Shown: piece after piece, positions 27,946 through 35,064 of the stretch
Layout of the letters: every line of letters begins with the position of its first letter
Position numbering within the stretch: position 1 is the first letter of the stretch
DNA from: Streptomyces griseicoloratus
GTDB taxonomy: Bacteria; Actinomycetota; Actinomycetes; Streptomycetales; Streptomycetaceae
Direction: 5' to 3'
DNA length: 64,000 bases
NCBI RefSeq assembly: GCF_014534645.1
Contig: NZ_JACVQF010000211.1
Coordinates: 62,001 to 126,000 of the forward strand
Translations under genes and position numbers: made by a program
The notes under the pieces: generated by a model
What the model was told of the DNA's origin: nothing
Database searches by the model: none
The model's input: only the letters and a program-made list of their open reading frames with translations

Positions 27946-28090
27946 GTCATGGCCGCGCTGCCACACCGTCCCCCCACCGCCGTCATGGCCGGACGCCCAC
28001 CCCGCCCCTCACCGCCGTCATGGCCGCGCTGCCACACCGTCCCCTCACTGCCGTCATCACCACGCGGCCACACCGCCCCGCCGCCACCCC
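27946..28090. repeat. C-rich tandem repeats in the nagB-SIS intergenic region
   Basis: The 568-bp gap between nagB and the SIS gene is very C-rich on the plus strand. From about 27946 it holds four imperfect 35-36-bp units, each beginning GTCATG or GTCATC (27946, 27982, 28017, 28053). A frame is open through the stretch but encodes Pro/Arg/His-rich low-complexity sequence and is not called. Apart from the nagB dre site I see no other feature in the gap. Confidence 0.7.
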
Positions 28091-28161
28091 GTCACCGGCA
28101 CCCGCGACGCCCGCCCCGAGGCATCCGCACTCACCACCCCGCACCCCCGGAGGGAACCCGT

Positions 28162-29232
28162 ATGACCGCCTCCGCACCGGACGCCCGCAGCGACCTCCCG
28201 GGCCGCATCATGGCCCGGGAGATGGCCGAGCAGCCCGCCGTACTGCGCCGGATCCTCGACGACGGTGCCCCCGCCATCCGGCAGGTCGCCCGCGAGATCG
28301 CCGCCCGCGGCCCCCGTTTCGTGCTGCTGACCGCGCGCGGCACCTCCGACAACGCCGCGCTGTACGCCAAGTACCTGCTGGAGATCCGCCTCGGCCTGCC
28401 CTGCGGCCTCGCCTCGATGTCGACCACCACCGCCTACGGTGCCCGTCCCAACCTCACCGACGTCCTCGTCGTCACCGTCAGCCAGTCCGGCGGCTCCCCG
28501 GACCTGGTCGCCTCGACCCGCGCCGCCCGAGAGGCGGGCGCGATCACCCTGGCGGTGACCAACAACCCCGATTCACCGCTGGCCGGCGTGTCGGAGTACC
28601 ACATCGACATCATGGCCGGACCCGAGAGGGCCCTCCCCGCGACCAAGACCTACACCGCATCCCTGCTCGCCCTGTACCTCTTCGTCGAGGGCCTGCGCGA
28701 CGGCGACGGAGCGGCCGCGCGCGTGCTGCCGGATCTCGCCGCGCAGCTGCTCGCCCGGCAGGACGAGGTGCGCGCCCTCGCCGCCCGCTACCGCTTCGCC
28801 GAGCGCATGGTGATCACCTCGCGCGGCTACGGCTACCCCACGGCCAAGGAGGCCGCCCTCAAGCTCATGGAGACCAGCTACATCCCCGCCCTCTCCTACT
28901 CCGGAGCCGACCTCCTGCACGGTCCGCTCGCCATGGTCGACAACGTCTCCCCGGTGATCGCGGTCGTCACCGACGGCAAGGGCGGAGAGGCGCTCCAGCC
29001 CGTGCTGGACCGGCTGCGCGGCCGGGGTGCCGACCTGGTCGTCGTCGGCCCCAGGAGCCGGGTCGAGCAGGCCTCCGCCGGTTTCGTCCTGCCCACCGAG
29101 GGCGTGGCCGAGGAGGTCCAGCCCGTCCTGGAGATCATCCCGCTCCAGCTGCTGGCCTACGAGGTGACGATCGCCCGCGGCCAGGACCCGGACGCCCCTC
29201 GCGCCCTGGCGAAGGTGACGGAGACCCACTGA
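28162..29232 (+). CDS. SIS-domain aminosugar isomerase/deaminase-like protein
   Basis: 356 residues with two SIS domains in the manner of the C-terminal isomerase half of GlmS: LLTARGTSDNAALYAKY and VTVSQSGGSPDLVASTRAAREAGA in the first, ITSRGYGYPTAKEAALKLMETSYI in the second. There is no glutaminase domain, so it is an AgaS/GlmS-isomerase-like enzyme that may deaminate or isomerise an aminosugar phosphate. The ATG at 28162 has AGGGA upstream; the longer in-frame start would add 136 low-complexity residues. Its place after nagB supports a role in aminosugar metabolism. Confidence 0.85.
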   Translation: MTASAPDARSDLPGRIMAREMAEQPAVLRRILDDGAPAIRQVAREIAARGPRFVLLTARGTSDNAALYAKYLLEIRLGLPCGLASMSTTTAYGARPNLTDVLVVTVSQSGGSPDLVASTRAAREAGAITLAVTNNPDSPLAGVSEYHIDIMAGPERALPATKTYTASLLALYLFVEGLRDGDGAAARVLPDLAAQLLARQDEVRALAARYRFAERMVITSRGYGYPTAKEAALKLMETSYIPALSYSGADLLHGPLAMVDNVSPVIAVVTDGKGGEALQPVLDRLRGRGADLVVVGPRSRVEQASAGFVLPTEGVAEEVQPVLEIIPLQLLAYEVTIARGQDPDAPRALAKVTETH

Positions 29233-29284
29233 GCCCGTGGACGCCGTCCGGGCCGCGGACCCCGCCCGGCCCGTCGAGCCCCGT

Positions 29285-30037
29285 CTAGGTCAGCGAACCC
29301 CCCGTCGCGTCCACCCAGCTCCCGGTGACCCAACGGCCCCCGTCCGAGGCCAGGAAGGCGACCACGTCGGCCACCTCGGCCGGCGTGCCCACCCCGCCCA
29401 GTGCGGAGAACGCCGCCGCCCGTTCCCAGCCGTCCGCGCTGCCGTGCAGCAGCTCGGCCGTGTTGTCCGTGTCGATGATGCCGGGCGCCACCGAGTTCAC
29501 GGTGATGCCGCGGGCACCCAGCACCTTGGAGAGGTCGCGGGAGAGCACGTCCAGCGCGGCCTTGGTCATCGCGTACGCCATGTTGTCCGGCATCACCGCG
29601 GTGCGGGCCAGTCCCGACGAGATGTTGATGACCCGGCCGCCGTCGCGCAGCCGTCCCATGCCGTCCCGGAGGATGAAGAACGGAGCCTTCACGTTCACCG
29701 CGAAGACCTTGTCGTACTCCTCCTCGCTTATCTCCGTGATCGGGCGGGTCGTGCCGATCCCGGCGTTGTTCACCAGGATGTCCAGCCCGTCCGCGTGCCG
29801 GTCGAACTCCTCCCACAGTGCTTCGGCGTCCCCGGGGACGCCGAGCTCCACCCCGATCGCGAACGCGGACCCACCCGCCGCCTCGATCGCGGCGACCGTC
29901 TCCTTGGCCGCCGCCTCGCTCCTGCCGTAGTGCACCGCGACCCGCGCGCCGTCGCGTCCCAGCCGCTCGGCCACCCCTCGTCCGATGCCCCTGCTCGCCC
30001 CCGTGACGAGAGCCGTCTTACCCGTGAGCACACCCAT
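29285..30037 (-). CDS. Short-chain dehydrogenase/reductase
   Basis: 250 residues, classical SDR. TGASRGIG (about residues 11-18) is the nucleotide-binding loop, NNAGIG follows strand 4, INISSG carries the catalytic Ser, and YAMTK the Tyr and Lys of the active site. VHYGRS after strand 2 suggests NADP(H). The preferred start is MGVLTGKTALV at 30037; six more codons are open. It is divergent from the TetR gene, and both starts are flanked by the same 12-bp palindrome, so the TetR protein probably represses this gene. Substrate unknown. Confidence 0.88.
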   Translation of the reverse strand: MGVLTGKTALVTGASRGIGRGVAERLGRDGARVAVHYGRSEAAAKETVAAIEAAGGSAFAIGVELGVPGDAEALWEEFDRHADGLDILVNNAGIGTTRPITEISEEEYDKVFAVNVKAPFFILRDGMGRLRDGGRVINISSGLARTAVMPDNMAYAMTKAALDVLSRDLSKVLGARGITVNSVAPGIIDTDNTAELLHGSADGWERAAAFSALGGVGTPAEVADVVAFLASDGGRWVTGSWVDATGGSLT

Positions 30038-30057
30038 GCCGGCGCCCCTTCGCATTA

Positions 30058-30119
30058 TCTAGTGGTCGCTACAGAAATGACCGTAGCGCATCCCGCGGAC
30101 ATTTCTCTAGTGCCCGCTA
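30058..30119. promoter_or_regulatory. Paired TetR operators between SDR and TetR genes
   Basis: TAGTGGTCGCTA (30060-30071) and TAGTGCCCGCTA (30108-30119) are two copies of an imperfect palindrome TAGTGNNCGCTA, each beginning with a preceding TC. One lies 22 bp before the SDR start, the other 4 bp before the TetR start; AGAAATG and CATTTCT form an inverted pair between them. This fits joint repression of both divergent genes. Confidence 0.65.
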
Positions 30120-30123
30120 TAAA

Positions 30124-30795
30124 ATGAAGCCCATGGTGAGCAGCGAGGAGACCGGGCGCGGCAGGACGCCGGCTCCGGCGACGACCGGAGCCCGCGGCCG
30201 TCCGTCCAGGTCACGCGGGCGTCCCCGTTCCTTCGACCGGGCGACGGCCCTGGAGAAGGCCCTGATGGCCTTCTGGGAACACGGTTACGAGGCCACGTCC
30301 GTCGCCGACCTCACCCGGGTCATGGACATCGGCGCCCCGAGTCTGTACGCGGCCTTCGGCGACAAGCGCTCGCTCTTCGAGGAGGTCGTCCAGGAGTACG
30401 GCACGCGGTACGGCTCCTTCGCGGAGCGCGCCCTCGCCGAGGAGCCGACCGCCCGGGCGGGCATAGAGCGGATGCTGCGCGAGGCCGCCGTCGAGTACAC
30501 GGCCCCCGGGCGTCCGCACGGCTGTCTCGTCATCCACGCCGCCGCCAACTGCTCCACCCCGGAGGTGGAGCAGTCCCTGCGTGAGCGGCGCAACGCCAAC
30601 ATCGCCGCGTTCGAGAGCCGTATCCGCGCCGACGTCGCCGCGGGCGTCCTGCCGGAGGGAACCGATGCCGCCGCCCTCGCCCGGCACGCCGGTGCGGTCA
30701 TCCAGGGCATGTCCCAGCAGGCGCGCGACGGCGCGAGCCGCGAGGAACTGGAGTCGCTCGCGGAAATCTCCCTCGCCGTCTGGCCCCGCACATGA
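30124..30795 (+). CDS. TetR-family repressor
   Basis: 223 residues. A basic, Arg/Pro-rich N-terminus of about 30 residues precedes the helix-turn-helix (RPRSFDRATALEKALMAFWEHGYEATSVADLTRVMDIGAPSLYAAFGDKRSLFEEVV), which is the TetR domain with the typical YxxFxxKxxL element. The C-terminal part matches the ligand domain of the subgroup with RPHGCLVIHAAANC. It is divergent from the SDR gene with 86 bp between, and two matching palindromes suggest autoregulation and control of the SDR. The ligand is unknown. Confidence 0.88.
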   Translation: MKPMVSSEETGRGRTPAPATTGARGRPSRSRGRPRSFDRATALEKALMAFWEHGYEATSVADLTRVMDIGAPSLYAAFGDKRSLFEEVVQEYGTRYGSFAERALAEEPTARAGIERMLREAAVEYTAPGRPHGCLVIHAAANCSTPEVEQSLRERRNANIAAFESRIRADVAAGVLPEGTDAAALARHAGAVIQGMSQQARDGASREELESLAEISLAVWPRT

Positions 30796-30889
30796 GCCAA
30801 CGGGGTTAGGCTGCTGCCGGGTGCTCGGACGTCCGAACAGCCGTCGCGAAGTGACGGAGACAAACACCGTCCCGCGCATGGACATGCAC

Positions 30890-30905
30890 AGTGGTCTAGT
30901 CCACA
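30890..30905. promoter_or_regulatory. Candidate DasR site (dre) upstream of the PdtaS-type kinase
   Basis: AGTGGTCTAGTCCACA matches 12 of 16 dre consensus positions and shares the exact 13-mer TGGTCTAGTCCAC with the site upstream of dasR. It lies in the 415-bp gap between the TetR stop (30795) and the kinase gene, about 300 bp from the kinase start. I see no gene in the rest of this gap. Confidence 0.65.
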
Positions 30906-31210
30906 ATGGCCACTGAGACACTCACGCAAGGTGAACGTCAGGCTTCCGCCTTCCCCGCACAGGAGGGCGGACCGAGGAACCGGAGCTCTCTGCCCTGACT
31001 GCCCCGGCTCCTCACCCTTCGGCCGACAGGGACCGCACACCCCACGGCCGATGTTGCTCCGGGCTGCGGTGCCGGGAGGGTTGAGGGTCCCTCCCAGGCG
31101 CCGCGGCCCGCGGGTGTTTCCGGGGGCGTTTCCGAGATCGCGCAGTGGCGGAATCTGGCTGGTTTCGATCGCTGTCCGAACGGCCAGGTACGCTCGGCCA
31201 CGTGCCCTCC

Positions 31211-32677
31211 ATGAACGAACTCGTACGCCAGCACACAGCCCTCGACGACTCCGATCTCGAGTGGCTCCATCTGCTGGTCTCGGAGTGGCAGCTCCTCTCC
31301 GACCTCTCCTTCGCCGACCTCGTCCTGTGGGTCCCCACCCGCGACGGCACCCGGTACGTCTCCGTCGCCCAGATGCGGCCCAACACCGGCCCGACCTCGT
31401 ACCAGGACGACATGGTCGGTCACCTGGTCCCGCGCGGCCGGCGTCCCATGCTGGACGCCGCGCTGGACGAGGGCCGGATCGTGCGCGAGGGCGATCCGGA
31501 GTGGCGCGAGGAGGTCCCGGTCCGCGTCGAGTCGATCCCCGTACGGCGTCAGGGACGCGTCCTCGGCGTCATCGCGCGCAACACCAACCTCCTCACCGTG
31601 CGGACCCCGAGCCGACTGGAGCTCACCTACCTCCAGAGCGCCTCGGACCTCGCGCAGATGATCGCGGCCGGAGCCTTCCCGTTCGAGAACCAGCAGGTCG
31701 ACATGGACGCCTCGCCCCGCGTCGGCGACGGCCTGATCCGGCTCGACGCGGACGGCATCGTGCACTACGCCTCCCCGAACGCCCTGTCGGCGTACCACCG
31801 CATGGGCCTCGCCGCCGACCTGGTCGGCCACCACCTGGGCAGGACGACCGCCGAACTCGCCCCGACCCGCGGTCCGGTGGACGAGGCGCTCGCCAAGGTG
31901 GCCAGCGGCTGGGCACCGCGCGAGTTCGAGATCGAGGCGAACGACGGTGTCATCCAGTTCCGTGCGATCCCGCTCAAACCCAAGGGCACACGCATCGGTT
32001 CACTGGTGCTGCTGCGCGACGTGACCGAACTGCGGCGGCGCGAACGCGAGTTGATCACCAAGGACGCGACCATCCGGGAGATCCACCACCGGGTGAAGAA
32101 CAACCTCCAGACGGTGGCCGCCCTGCTCCGCCTCCAGGCCCGGCGCATCGGCTCGGAGCGGGGACGGGAAGCCCTCGAAGAGGCCGTACGCCGCGTCGGC
32201 TCGATCGCGATCGTGCACGAGACGCTGTCCCAGAACCTGGACGAGCGCGTGGAGTTCGACGAGATCGCCGACCGCGTGCTGGCCATGGTGGCCGAGATCT
32301 CACCCGGCAAGGTCACCGGCCGCCGCACCGGCCGCTTCGGCATCCTGGACGCCGAGGTCGCCACGCCCCTGTCGATGGTGCTGACCGAGATCCTGCAGAA
32401 CGCCCTGGAGCACGGCTTCCGCGAGGGCGACACCGGCACGGTCGAGGTCTCGGCGGTCCGTGGCGGCACCACGAAGGAGGCCCGCCTCCTGGTCACCGTC
32501 CAGGACGACGGCGTCGGCCTGCCCGAGGACTTCGACCCGCACAGTTCCGGAAATCTGGGGCTCCAGATCGTCCGCACGCTGGTCGAGGGCGAGCTGGGAG
32601 GCGCGTTCGACATGGTCCCGGCCCCCGAGCGCGGCACCCGGGTGATCCTGGACATCCCGGTGCCGGCGCAGAAGTAG
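31211..32677 (+). CDS. pdtaS: PdtaS-type sensor histidine kinase
   Basis: About 488 residues without membrane segments, so cytosolic. An N-terminal GAF-like domain (about 1-150) and a PAS domain (about 170-285, LIRLDADGIVHYASPNALSAYHR) precede a HisKA_2/HWE-type dimerisation helix with IHHRVKNNLQTVAALLRLQARR (His at about 292-293) and a HATPase_c domain (LTEILQNALEHGF, QDDGVGLPEDFD, GNLGLQIVRTLVEGELGG). This matches mycobacterial PdtaS, which phosphorylates the ANTAR protein PdtaR; in M. tuberculosis it also lies beside whiB1, the wblE counterpart. Starts at ATG 31211 or GTG 31202. No response regulator is adjacent. Confidence 0.85.
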   Translation: MNELVRQHTALDDSDLEWLHLLVSEWQLLSDLSFADLVLWVPTRDGTRYVSVAQMRPNTGPTSYQDDMVGHLVPRGRRPMLDAALDEGRIVREGDPEWREEVPVRVESIPVRRQGRVLGVIARNTNLLTVRTPSRLELTYLQSASDLAQMIAAGAFPFENQQVDMDASPRVGDGLIRLDADGIVHYASPNALSAYHRMGLAADLVGHHLGRTTAELAPTRGPVDEALAKVASGWAPREFEIEANDGVIQFRAIPLKPKGTRIGSLVLLRDVTELRRRERELITKDATIREIHHRVKNNLQTVAALLRLQARRIGSERGREALEEAVRRVGSIAIVHETLSQNLDERVEFDEIADRVLAMVAEISPGKVTGRRTGRFGILDAEVATPLSMVLTEILQNALEHGFREGDTGTVEVSAVRGGTTKEARLLVTVQDDGVGLPEDFDPHSSGNLGLQIVRTLVEGELGGAFDMVPAPERGTRVILDIPVPAQK

Positions 32678-32678
32678 G

Positions 32679-32749
32679 CCGCGGACAGCAAGAGAAGCGG
32701 ACCGCGGGCAGCAAGCAGAAGTGCACCGCGGACAGCAAAAAGCCCCGGA
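32679..32749. repeat. Three direct repeats downstream of pdtaS
   Basis: Three imperfect copies of a 23-24-bp unit beginning CCGCGGRCAGCAA start at 32679, 32702 and 32726, directly after the kinase stop. The third runs into the wblE terminator hairpin. No function is assigned. Confidence 0.6.
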
Positions 32750-32767
32750 CCGGTGAAGGTCCGAGGC
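32737..32767 (-). terminator. Rho-independent terminator of wblE
   Basis: Read on the minus strand, GCCTCGGACC and GGTCCGGGGC form a stem with one mismatch and a 6-nt loop (32742-32767), followed by TTTTT (32741-32737). The T-run shows that it serves the minus strand, ending the wblE transcript about 150 bp after the stop. Confidence 0.8.
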
Positions 32768-32913
32768 CAGTGCTCGTGCGATGGGGATCCCCCCGGCTCG
32801 AGCGAAGTCGAGGGGTCGGGGAGCATCGGGTACTGCGCGCTGCGGCTCGGGGGCGGGAGTTGCGTACTCGCTGTACGCGCCGCCAAGCTCAGGCTGTCAG
32901 CAGGGGTGGATGG

Positions 32914-33171
32914 TCAGGCGGAGGCCTGACGGGCCCGGTTGCGGGCGGCACGGCGCTTCATCGCGCGGCGCTCGTCCTCGCTGAGACCACCCCAGACGCC
33001 GGAGTCCTGGCCGGACTCGAGCGCCCACTGCAGACACTGCTCCATAACCGGGCAGCGACGGCAGACGGCCTTGGCTTCCTCGATCTGCAGCAGCGCGGGA
33101 CCGGTGTTGCCGATGGGGAAGAAGAGCTCGGGGTCTTCCTCGCGGCAAACGGCGCGGTGACGCCAGTCCAT
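32914..33171 (-). CDS. wblE: WhiB-like [4Fe-4S] transcription regulator WblE
   Basis: 85 residues. The four cluster-binding cysteines are present: Cys9 (AVCRE), then Cys37 and Cys40 (VCRRCP), then Cys46 (QCL). The GVWGG turn (GVWGGLSEDERR) and a basic C-terminus (KRRAARNRARQ) for DNA contact follow. It is the WhiB1-type paralogue (MDWRHRAVCREEDPELFFPIGN); M. tuberculosis WhiB1 is an NO-responsive essential regulator that binds the housekeeping sigma factor. Upstream lies a CRP-like palindrome; downstream, a terminator with a T-run. Convergent with the pdtaS-type kinase. Confidence 0.95.
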   Translation of the reverse strand: MDWRHRAVCREEDPELFFPIGNTGPALLQIEEAKAVCRRCPVMEQCLQWALESGQDSGVWGGLSEDERRAMKRRAARNRARQASA

Positions 33172-33213
33172 GGCTGCTACCTCTCCTTGGTATTACGTGC
33201 AGGTGCTTGTGAA

Positions 33214-33229
33214 TGTGAACGCTTTCACG
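33214..33229. promoter_or_regulatory. CRP-type operator upstream of wblE
   Basis: TGTGAACGCTTTCACG fits TGTGA-N6-TCACA with one mismatch at the end and contains the 14-bp inverted repeat GTGAA-CGCT-TTCAC. It ends 43 bp from the wblE start. In M. tuberculosis the cAMP receptor protein binds such sites at whiB1. The rest of the 318-bp gap to the DAG kinase gene (33490) holds a T-run near 33390 but no gene I can support. Confidence 0.65.
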
Positions 33230-33489
33230 AATCCCTCAACAAGGGAAGGGCCTACCGCCAGGTTGCCCGGCGTGGTCCTGTGGTTTGAAGAGGGGTTCCG
33301 GTGATCTGTGGAGGCCGGTGTTGCGGGCCGTCCCGATCGCCATGTAGAGACTCGCAAACCTCGGCGGCGGATACAACCCCTTCCGGAAAGTTTTTTTTGA
33401 TTCTTCGGTGTCGACTAGGTCACAGCCGTACTTCCATGGGGTGGATCCTGGCCTAAACGTTCGAGTGAAAGGACTTTTGCCGGTTCTGC

Positions 33490-34458
33490 TCACACAATCA
33501 CACGCAGTGCACGGCGTACGCCTGTGAACGTCACGCTCGTTCGCAGCCCCAGGTGGTCACCGTCCATCTGCAAGGGCAGTGGCACCTTCGAATGCAAGGT
33601 GAACTCGGTCATGTCGTGCAGTGAGACGGCATGCCGGCCCCGGGGTCCGCGCTCGGGGGACGAAGTGAGCAACTGGGTGCCATACCGGGCGACCGCGGCC
33701 GTCGAGAGGCGGTGCAGGCCGAAGACGTCGAGTCCCGTGTCGAACGAGGCCTTGGGCGAGGCGTAGATCGGGCGGTTGCCGAGAAACGTCCACGGGGACG
33801 TGTTCGAGACTATGGACAGCACCAGATCCGTGACCGGGTCCTCGCCCTCGCGCTCCAGTGTGATCGTCCCGCTGCGCCGGTGCGGCTCGCCGATGAGCTG
33901 GCGCACCACCTGGCGGACGTAGAGGGCGTGTGTCGACTTCTTTCCGCGCTCCCGGTGCTGCTCGACCCGGCCGACCACGCCGGCGTCGAACCCCAGTCCG
34001 GCGTTGAAGGTGAACCATCGGGCGGGTACGGCCTCGTCCTCCGTGCCCGGTGTGCCCGAGGCCAGCCCCAGTCCGACGGTCCGTTCGCTGCCCTCGCGCA
34101 GGGCGTCCAGCAGGGCGCCGGTCGCCTCCACCGCGTGGTTAGGCAGGCCGAGGGCGCGGGCGAAGACGTTGGTGGAACCGCCGGGCACCACGGCGAGCCG
34201 GGGCAGATGCTCGGGGTCGGGGCCGGCGTGCAGCAGTCCGTTGACGACCTCGTTGACCGTGCCGTCGCCGCCGAGCGCCACCACCAGCTCGATGTCGTCG
34301 CTCCGGGCCGCCTGGCGGCCGAGGTCGCGCGCGTGGCCGCGGTACTCGGTGGTGACCGCCTCCAGCTTCATCTCGCTCGCGAGCGCGTGGATCAGCACGT
34401 CGCGCGTACGCGCACTCGTGGTGGTTGCCGCCGGATTGACCACGAGAAGTGCACGCAT
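33490..34458 (-). CDS. Diacylglycerol kinase-family lipid kinase
   Basis: 322 residues from MRALLVVNPAATT at 34458; an upstream 23-codon extension is rejected. VALGGDGTVNEVVNG (about residues 59-73) is the nucleotide-binding signature of the DAGK catalytic domain; VVPGGSTNVFARALGLP and FTFNAGLGFDAGVVG are the other conserved blocks. PLPLQMDGDHLG near the end is the usual QxDGE-like C-terminal motif. Bacterial relatives phosphorylate diacylglycerol (DgkB) or make phosphatidylinositol-mannoside precursors; the lipid used here is not known. Convergent with nothing on its 3' side; its 5' side faces a membrane-protein gene. Confidence 0.88.
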   Translation of the reverse strand: MRALLVVNPAATTTSARTRDVLIHALASEMKLEAVTTEYRGHARDLGRQAARSDDIELVVALGGDGTVNEVVNGLLHAGPDPEHLPRLAVVPGGSTNVFARALGLPNHAVEATGALLDALREGSERTVGLGLASGTPGTEDEAVPARWFTFNAGLGFDAGVVGRVEQHRERGKKSTHALYVRQVVRQLIGEPHRRSGTITLEREGEDPVTDLVLSIVSNTSPWTFLGNRPIYASPKASFDTGLDVFGLHRLSTAAVARYGTQLLTSSPERGPRGRHAVSLHDMTEFTLHSKVPLPLQMDGDHLGLRTSVTFTGVRRALRVIV

Positions 34459-34586
34459 GCGTTGCAGGGTACCTACTGGGCGGTACCTGGCCCAGACCGA
34501 GGCAGGTTTCCGCCAGGGGATCGGCATGTGAGCCGGCGCACGGGCCTCGGCACGGGCGCCCGCATGGCGAGGGCTACCCTTCAGGG

Positions 34587-35033
34587 GTGAGCAGTGAGCA
34601 GAACCCCACCACCGAAGCCGCCGAAGAGGCGGGCCCCCGTCCCGGCCGGCTGACCGCGGCCGCGGCGCTCGCCGCGCTGGAGGGTCTGGCGCTCGTCGTC
34701 GGCGGAGCCTGGATGATCGTGGGCGGTCTCACGGGTCATCCCGACGACCGGACCTCGGCCCTGACCGGCGGTGTCACGCTCATCGTCCTCGCGCTGCTGC
34801 CACTGCTCGCCGCCCGCGGGCTGCTGGCCCGGCGGAGCTGGAGCCGGGGGCCCGCCGTCATCACGCAGATCATGGCGCTGCCCGTGGCCTACAACCTGCT
34901 GCAGGTCGACAGCATCGCCATCCCGGCGGGGATCGTGCTCGCGGTCGTGGCCGTCACCGCGCTCGTCCTGCTCGTGAACCCCACGACGACCCGGGCCCTC
35001 GGGATCCGGGGACCCGGCAGCGCCGGGAAGTAA
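34587..35033 (+). CDS. Small integral membrane protein
   Basis: 148 residues with four hydrophobic segments (about residues 22-45, 53-75, 85-105, 110-132) between a Glu/Pro-rich N-terminus (SSEQNPTTEAAEEAGPRPG) and a short basic tail. No enzymatic motif is visible and no function is known. The GTG at 34587 follows CAGGGG; a longer frame to 34449 overlaps the divergent kinase start and is rejected. The stop lies 31 bp from the sigH stop, so the two genes converge. Confidence 0.8.
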   Translation: MSSEQNPTTEAAEEAGPRPGRLTAAAALAALEGLALVVGGAWMIVGGLTGHPDDRTSALTGGVTLIVLALLPLLAARGLLARRSWSRGPAVITQIMALPVAYNLLQVDSIAIPAGIVLAVVAVTALVLLVNPTTTRALGIRGPGSAGK

Positions 35034-35064
35034 CCCCCGCCGCAGCGGTCCCGCCCCGCGGCAG

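Noticed and set aside
27754-28161. N-terminal extension of the SIS protein by 136 codons
   Set aside because: Encodes Pro/Arg/His-rich repeats from the C-rich intergenic DNA; the internal ATG at 28162 has a ribosome-binding site and matches the family start.
30931-33288. Open frame of 785 codons across the kinase and wblE
   Set aside because: Shadow frame with Arg-rich low complexity; it would cover wblE on the opposite strand.
33236-33493. Possible 85-residue gene between wblE and the DAG kinase
   Set aside because: No codon bias, no recognisable domain, and it overlaps the CRP-like promoter region of wblE.
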